This document shows positions 6,821 through 9,040 of a stretch of DNA of 9,040 nt, in pieces. The stretch covers positions 1-9,040 of the forward strand of contig JAZUHB010000088.1 of NCBI GenBank assembly GCA_045641505.1. The letters are read 5' to 3'. The notes beneath the pieces were generated by a model, which was given only the letters and a program-made list of their open reading frames with translations, was not told where the DNA came from and did not search any database. Positions within the stretch are counted from its first letter, which is position 1, and every line of letters starts with the position of its first letter. The position numbers were made by a program, and so were the translations under genes. This stretch comes from JAZQNF01 sp045641505 (GTDB taxonomy: Bacteria; Bacillota; Clostridia; Lachnospirales; Bianqueaceae).

Positions 6821-6853
6821 CGGAAAGGGGAAGGGATTTCTTTCCCCTTTCTG
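6821..6853 (+). other. Strong hairpin between dnaK and dnaJ, without a U-tract
   Basis: The strand from 6821 (CGGAAAGGGGAA) pairs with 6842-6853 through 12 positions, one of them G-U, and two further inner pairs (one G-U) leave a short loop. The following bases (TTACGAAAC) are not a T-run, so it is not a classic intrinsic terminator. It may be an mRNA processing or stability element at the 3' end of dnaK, or a weak attenuator that lowers dnaJ relative to dnaK. The role is inference; the structure is visible. Confidence 0.75.
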
Positions 6854-6888
6854 TTACGAAACATCGTTTTCAGGAGAAGTAAAGCATC

Positions 6889-8040
6889 ATGGCTGAAACG
6901 AAACGCGATTACTATGAGGTCCTGGGCGTCTCGAAGGACGCCTCGGACGCGGAGATCAAGAAGGCCTACCGGGCTCTCGCGAAGAAGTATCATCCGGACA
7001 TGAATCCGGGCGACAAGGACGCGGAAGCGAAGTTCAAGGAGGCCTCCGAGGCTTACGGCGTGCTCTCCGATCCCGAGAAGAAGTCGAAGTACGACCAGTT
7101 CGGTCACGCGGCCTTCGATCCCGCCTACGGCGGCGCGGGCACCGGCTTCGAGGGCTTCGACGCCAGCGGCTTCAGCAGCATCTTCAACGATTTCTTCGGC
7201 TTCGGGGATATCTTCGGCGGCGGCTCCACCCGTTCGTCCTATTCGGGCGCGCGCCGCGGAGAGGACGTGCAGACGAGCATCTCCTTAAGCTTCGAGGAGG
7301 CCGCCTTCGGCTGCAAGAAGAACATTTCCGTGAACGAATACGAGAGCTGCGTGAACTGCGGCGGCAGCGGCGCGAAGGCGGGTACGAAGCCCCAGACCTG
7401 CCCGACCTGCAAGGGCCGCGGCACGGTCCAGATCCAGCGCCAGACCATGTTCGGCATGGCGATGCAGAGCTCGCCCTGCACGGCCTGCGGCGGCACCGGC
7501 CAGTATATCGCCGAGAAATGCCCCAACTGCAACGGAAACGGCCGCGTCCGCGTGAAGAAGAGCTACGAGGTGAACATCCCCGCGGGCATCGACGACGGAC
7601 AGAGCATCCGCATGTCCGGCAAGGGCAATCCCGGCACGAAGGGCGGCGGAAACGGCGATCTCTACATCACCGCGAGCGTCAAACCCCATCAGTTCTTCTC
7701 GCGCCAGGACTACGACATCTACTACGCGATGTCCATCAGCTTCGCGCAGGCGGCGCTGGGCGATACTCTCGTGATCCCCACGATCGACGGCGAGGTGGAA
7801 TACACGATGGCGGCGGGCACTCAGCCCGGTACGCGCTTCCGTCTGAAGGGCAAGGGTGTCCCGGTCCTGCAGGGGAACGGCGAGCGCGGCGACATGTACG
7901 TCACCGTGAATATCCAGGTTCCGAAGCGTATGACCGAAGGACAGAAGTCCGCTCTCCGGGCTTACGCCGACGCGATGGGCGAGAACGTCCAGAGCCAGAA
8001 CAAATCGTTCTTCCAAAAGATGAAAGACAATTTCAATTGA
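6889..8040 (+). CDS. dnaJ: Co-chaperone DnaJ (Hsp40, type I)
   Basis: DnaJ delivers unfolded substrates to DnaK and stimulates its ATPase. The 383-residue product has the full class I layout. The J-domain (about 6-70) contains DYYEVLGV and the catalytic loop HPD (35-37). A Gly/Phe-rich linker (about 80-112) follows. The zinc-binding region has four CxxCxGxG repeats: CVNCGGSG (154-161), CPTCKGRG (171-178), CTACGGTG (197-204) and CPNCNGNG (211-218). Two C-terminal substrate-binding domains follow, with NIPAGIDDGQSIRMSGKGNPG (229-249) and GTRFRLKGKGVP (314-325). The length is normal. The ribosome binding site AGGAG (6872-6876) is 12 bases before the ATG, somewhat far. The gap to dnaK (82 bases) holds the hairpin described separately; prmA follows after 9 bases. 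Confidence 0.98.
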   Translation: MAETKRDYYEVLGVSKDASDAEIKKAYRALAKKYHPDMNPGDKDAEAKFKEASEAYGVLSDPEKKSKYDQFGHAAFDPAYGGAGTGFEGFDASGFSSIFNDFFGFGDIFGGGSTRSSYSGARRGEDVQTSISLSFEEAAFGCKKNISVNEYESCVNCGGSGAKAGTKPQTCPTCKGRGTVQIQRQTMFGMAMQSSPCTACGGTGQYIAEKCPNCNGNGRVRVKKSYEVNIPAGIDDGQSIRMSGKGNPGTKGGGNGDLYITASVKPHQFFSRQDYDIYYAMSISFAQAALGDTLVIPTIDGEVEYTMAAGTQPGTRFRLKGKGVPVLQGNGERGDMYVTVNIQVPKRMTEGQKSALRAYADAMGENVQSQNKSFFQKMKDNFN

Positions 8041-8049
8041 CGAGGGAAC

Positions 8050-9018
8050 ATGAATTTCTATCAGATAACCGTCGTGACCCGCGAGGAAGCGGTAGAAGCC
8101 ATCAGCGAGGCCTTCATGGAGCTCGACTGCGGCGGCGTGGAGATCTTCGATCCGGATGACATCCTTACCCAGACCGCCAATTCCCTGAATTGGGATTACA
8201 TGGAGGACGAGCTCCGCGAAGAGCTCGAGGACCTGAAATCCCGCGGAGAAGTCCGCATGCGCTGCTACTTCTCCGAGGAGGTCATTCCCAATCAGACCGC
8301 GCTCGAGGACCTGGTGTTAAGAATCCGCGAAAAGCTCGCCGATATCGCCCGCTTTCTGCCCATCGGCACGGGCTCCGTCGACACGAGCTTCATGGCGGAG
8401 GAGACCTGGGCGAACGCCTGGAAGGCCTATTACAAGCCCTTCCGTCTGGGCAAGCGCATCCACATCGTCCCGACCTGGATCGAGGAAGAGGCCGAGGAGG
8501 GTGAAATCTTTCTGCGCCTCGACCCCGGCATGGCCTTCGGCACCGGCACGCACGAAACGACCTCGCTGTGCATCACGACGCTCGAGGAGGATGTGAAGGC
8601 GGGCATGGACGTGCTCGACATCGGCACCGGAAGCGGTATTCTGAGTATTGTGGCCGATAAGCTGGGCGCAGGGCGCGTCATGGGCACGGACCTCGATCCG
8701 GCTGCCTGCGACACGGCCCGCGAAAACGTCGCCCAGAACGGGTCGGACGTGGAGATCTATTGCGGCGATCTGACCGATATACCGGAGCTTGCGGGCTTTC
8801 AGGCGGACATCGTCGTCGCCAATATCATGGCCGACATCGTCATGCTCTTAGCCCCCAAGGCCCTGGCCATCCTGAAGGAAGGCGGCCTGTTTATTTGCTC
8901 CGGCATTCTGGCAGAGCGCAGGGATGAGGTGGCGGATTTTCTGGCTTTCCACGGCTATGAGATCCTCCGTACCTTTGTAAAAGGCGGCTGGTCCGCCATT
9001 GAAGCCAAAAAGCAATAA
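8050..9018 (+). CDS. prmA: Ribosomal protein L11 methyltransferase PrmA
   Basis: PrmA is a cytoplasmic S-adenosylmethionine-dependent enzyme that methylates amino groups of ribosomal protein L11. The 322-residue protein has an N-terminal L11-recognition domain with ETWANAWKAYYKPFRLG (118-134), then the characteristic LDPGMAFGTGTHETT (157-171), the cofactor-binding motif VLDIGTGSGILSI (188-200), the acidic GTDLDP (212-217) after the second strand, and the VVANIMADI motif (255-263) near the active site. Length and motif order are as expected for the family. It starts 9 bases after dnaJ with GAGG (8042-8045) close upstream. This position after dnaJ matches the Bacillus subtilis operon (yqeT) and implies expression with the heat-shock genes. 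Its TAA stop overlaps the ribosome binding site of the next gene. Confidence 0.96.
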   Translation: MNFYQITVVTREEAVEAISEAFMELDCGGVEIFDPDDILTQTANSLNWDYMEDELREELEDLKSRGEVRMRCYFSEEVIPNQTALEDLVLRIREKLADIARFLPIGTGSVDTSFMAEETWANAWKAYYKPFRLGKRIHIVPTWIEEEAEEGEIFLRLDPGMAFGTGTHETTSLCITTLEEDVKAGMDVLDIGTGSGILSIVADKLGAGRVMGTDLDPAACDTARENVAQNGSDVEIYCGDLTDIPELAGFQADIVVANIMADIVMLLAPKALAILKEGGLFICSGILAERRDEVADFLAFHGYEILRTFVKGGWSAIEAKKQ

Positions 9019-9028
9019 GGAGCCTTCT

Positions 9029-9040
9029 ATGCCTCGATTC
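9029..9040 (+). CDS. rsmE: Start of probable 16S rRNA methyltransferase RsmE, cut by window edge
   Basis: Only four codons (MPRF) are visible, starting with ATG at 9029. AAGGAG (9017-9022), overlapping the prmA stop, is 6 bases upstream, so a translated gene is likely. RsmE proteins commonly begin MPRF or MHRF, and in Bacillus and many Clostridia rsmE (yqeU) follows prmA directly. The identity rests on this neighbourhood and these four residues. Confidence 0.6.

Noticed and set aside
1..9040. CRISPR arrays, tRNA or rRNA genes, insertion sequences or prophage parts
   Set aside because: No spaced direct repeats, transposase-like products, terminal inverted repeats or RNA gene signatures were seen; the non-coding gaps are short and accounted for by the regulatory elements listed.

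Overview
The window looks like chromosome from a GC-rich member of the Bacillota, probably a Clostridia-type lineage. Three things point there. The heat-shock genes run hrcA-grpE-dnaK-dnaJ-prmA, then an apparent rsmE start, as in Bacillus. Control is by a perfect CIRCE operator. A surface protein ends in a Gram-positive MPPTGD sorting signal. All genes are on the + strand. I cannot name a genus from sequence alone.

Region 1 (1-2982) holds two adjacent genes for secreted or surface proteins. The first is cut by the left window edge. The second is complete, with a signal peptide, blade-like beta repeats and a C-terminal sortase-type anchor. The two proteins share a colinear stretch of about 100-130 residues and look like diverged tandem paralogues. 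I do not recognise a named family. A strong intrinsic terminator (3034-3069) closes this unit.

Region 2 (3070-3250) is the control region of the heat-shock operon: a sigma-A type promoter with extended -10, a perfect CIRCE palindrome just after the expected transcription start, and a leader with a small stem before the hrcA ribosome binding site.

Region 3 (3251-9040) is the operon itself. HrcA represses it through CIRCE. GrpE, DnaK and DnaJ form the Hsp70 chaperone cycle. PrmA methylates ribosomal protein L11, and the first codons of a probable rsmE (16S rRNA methyltransferase) start at 9029. A long hairpin without a U-tract lies between dnaK and dnaJ.

Most of the window is ordinary. The points most worth a second look are a Gly in place of the near-invariant Asp of the DnaK phosphate-2 motif (residue 176), and the uncharacterised tandem surface-protein pair, whose codon use resembles dnaK rather than hrcA and suggests high expression.
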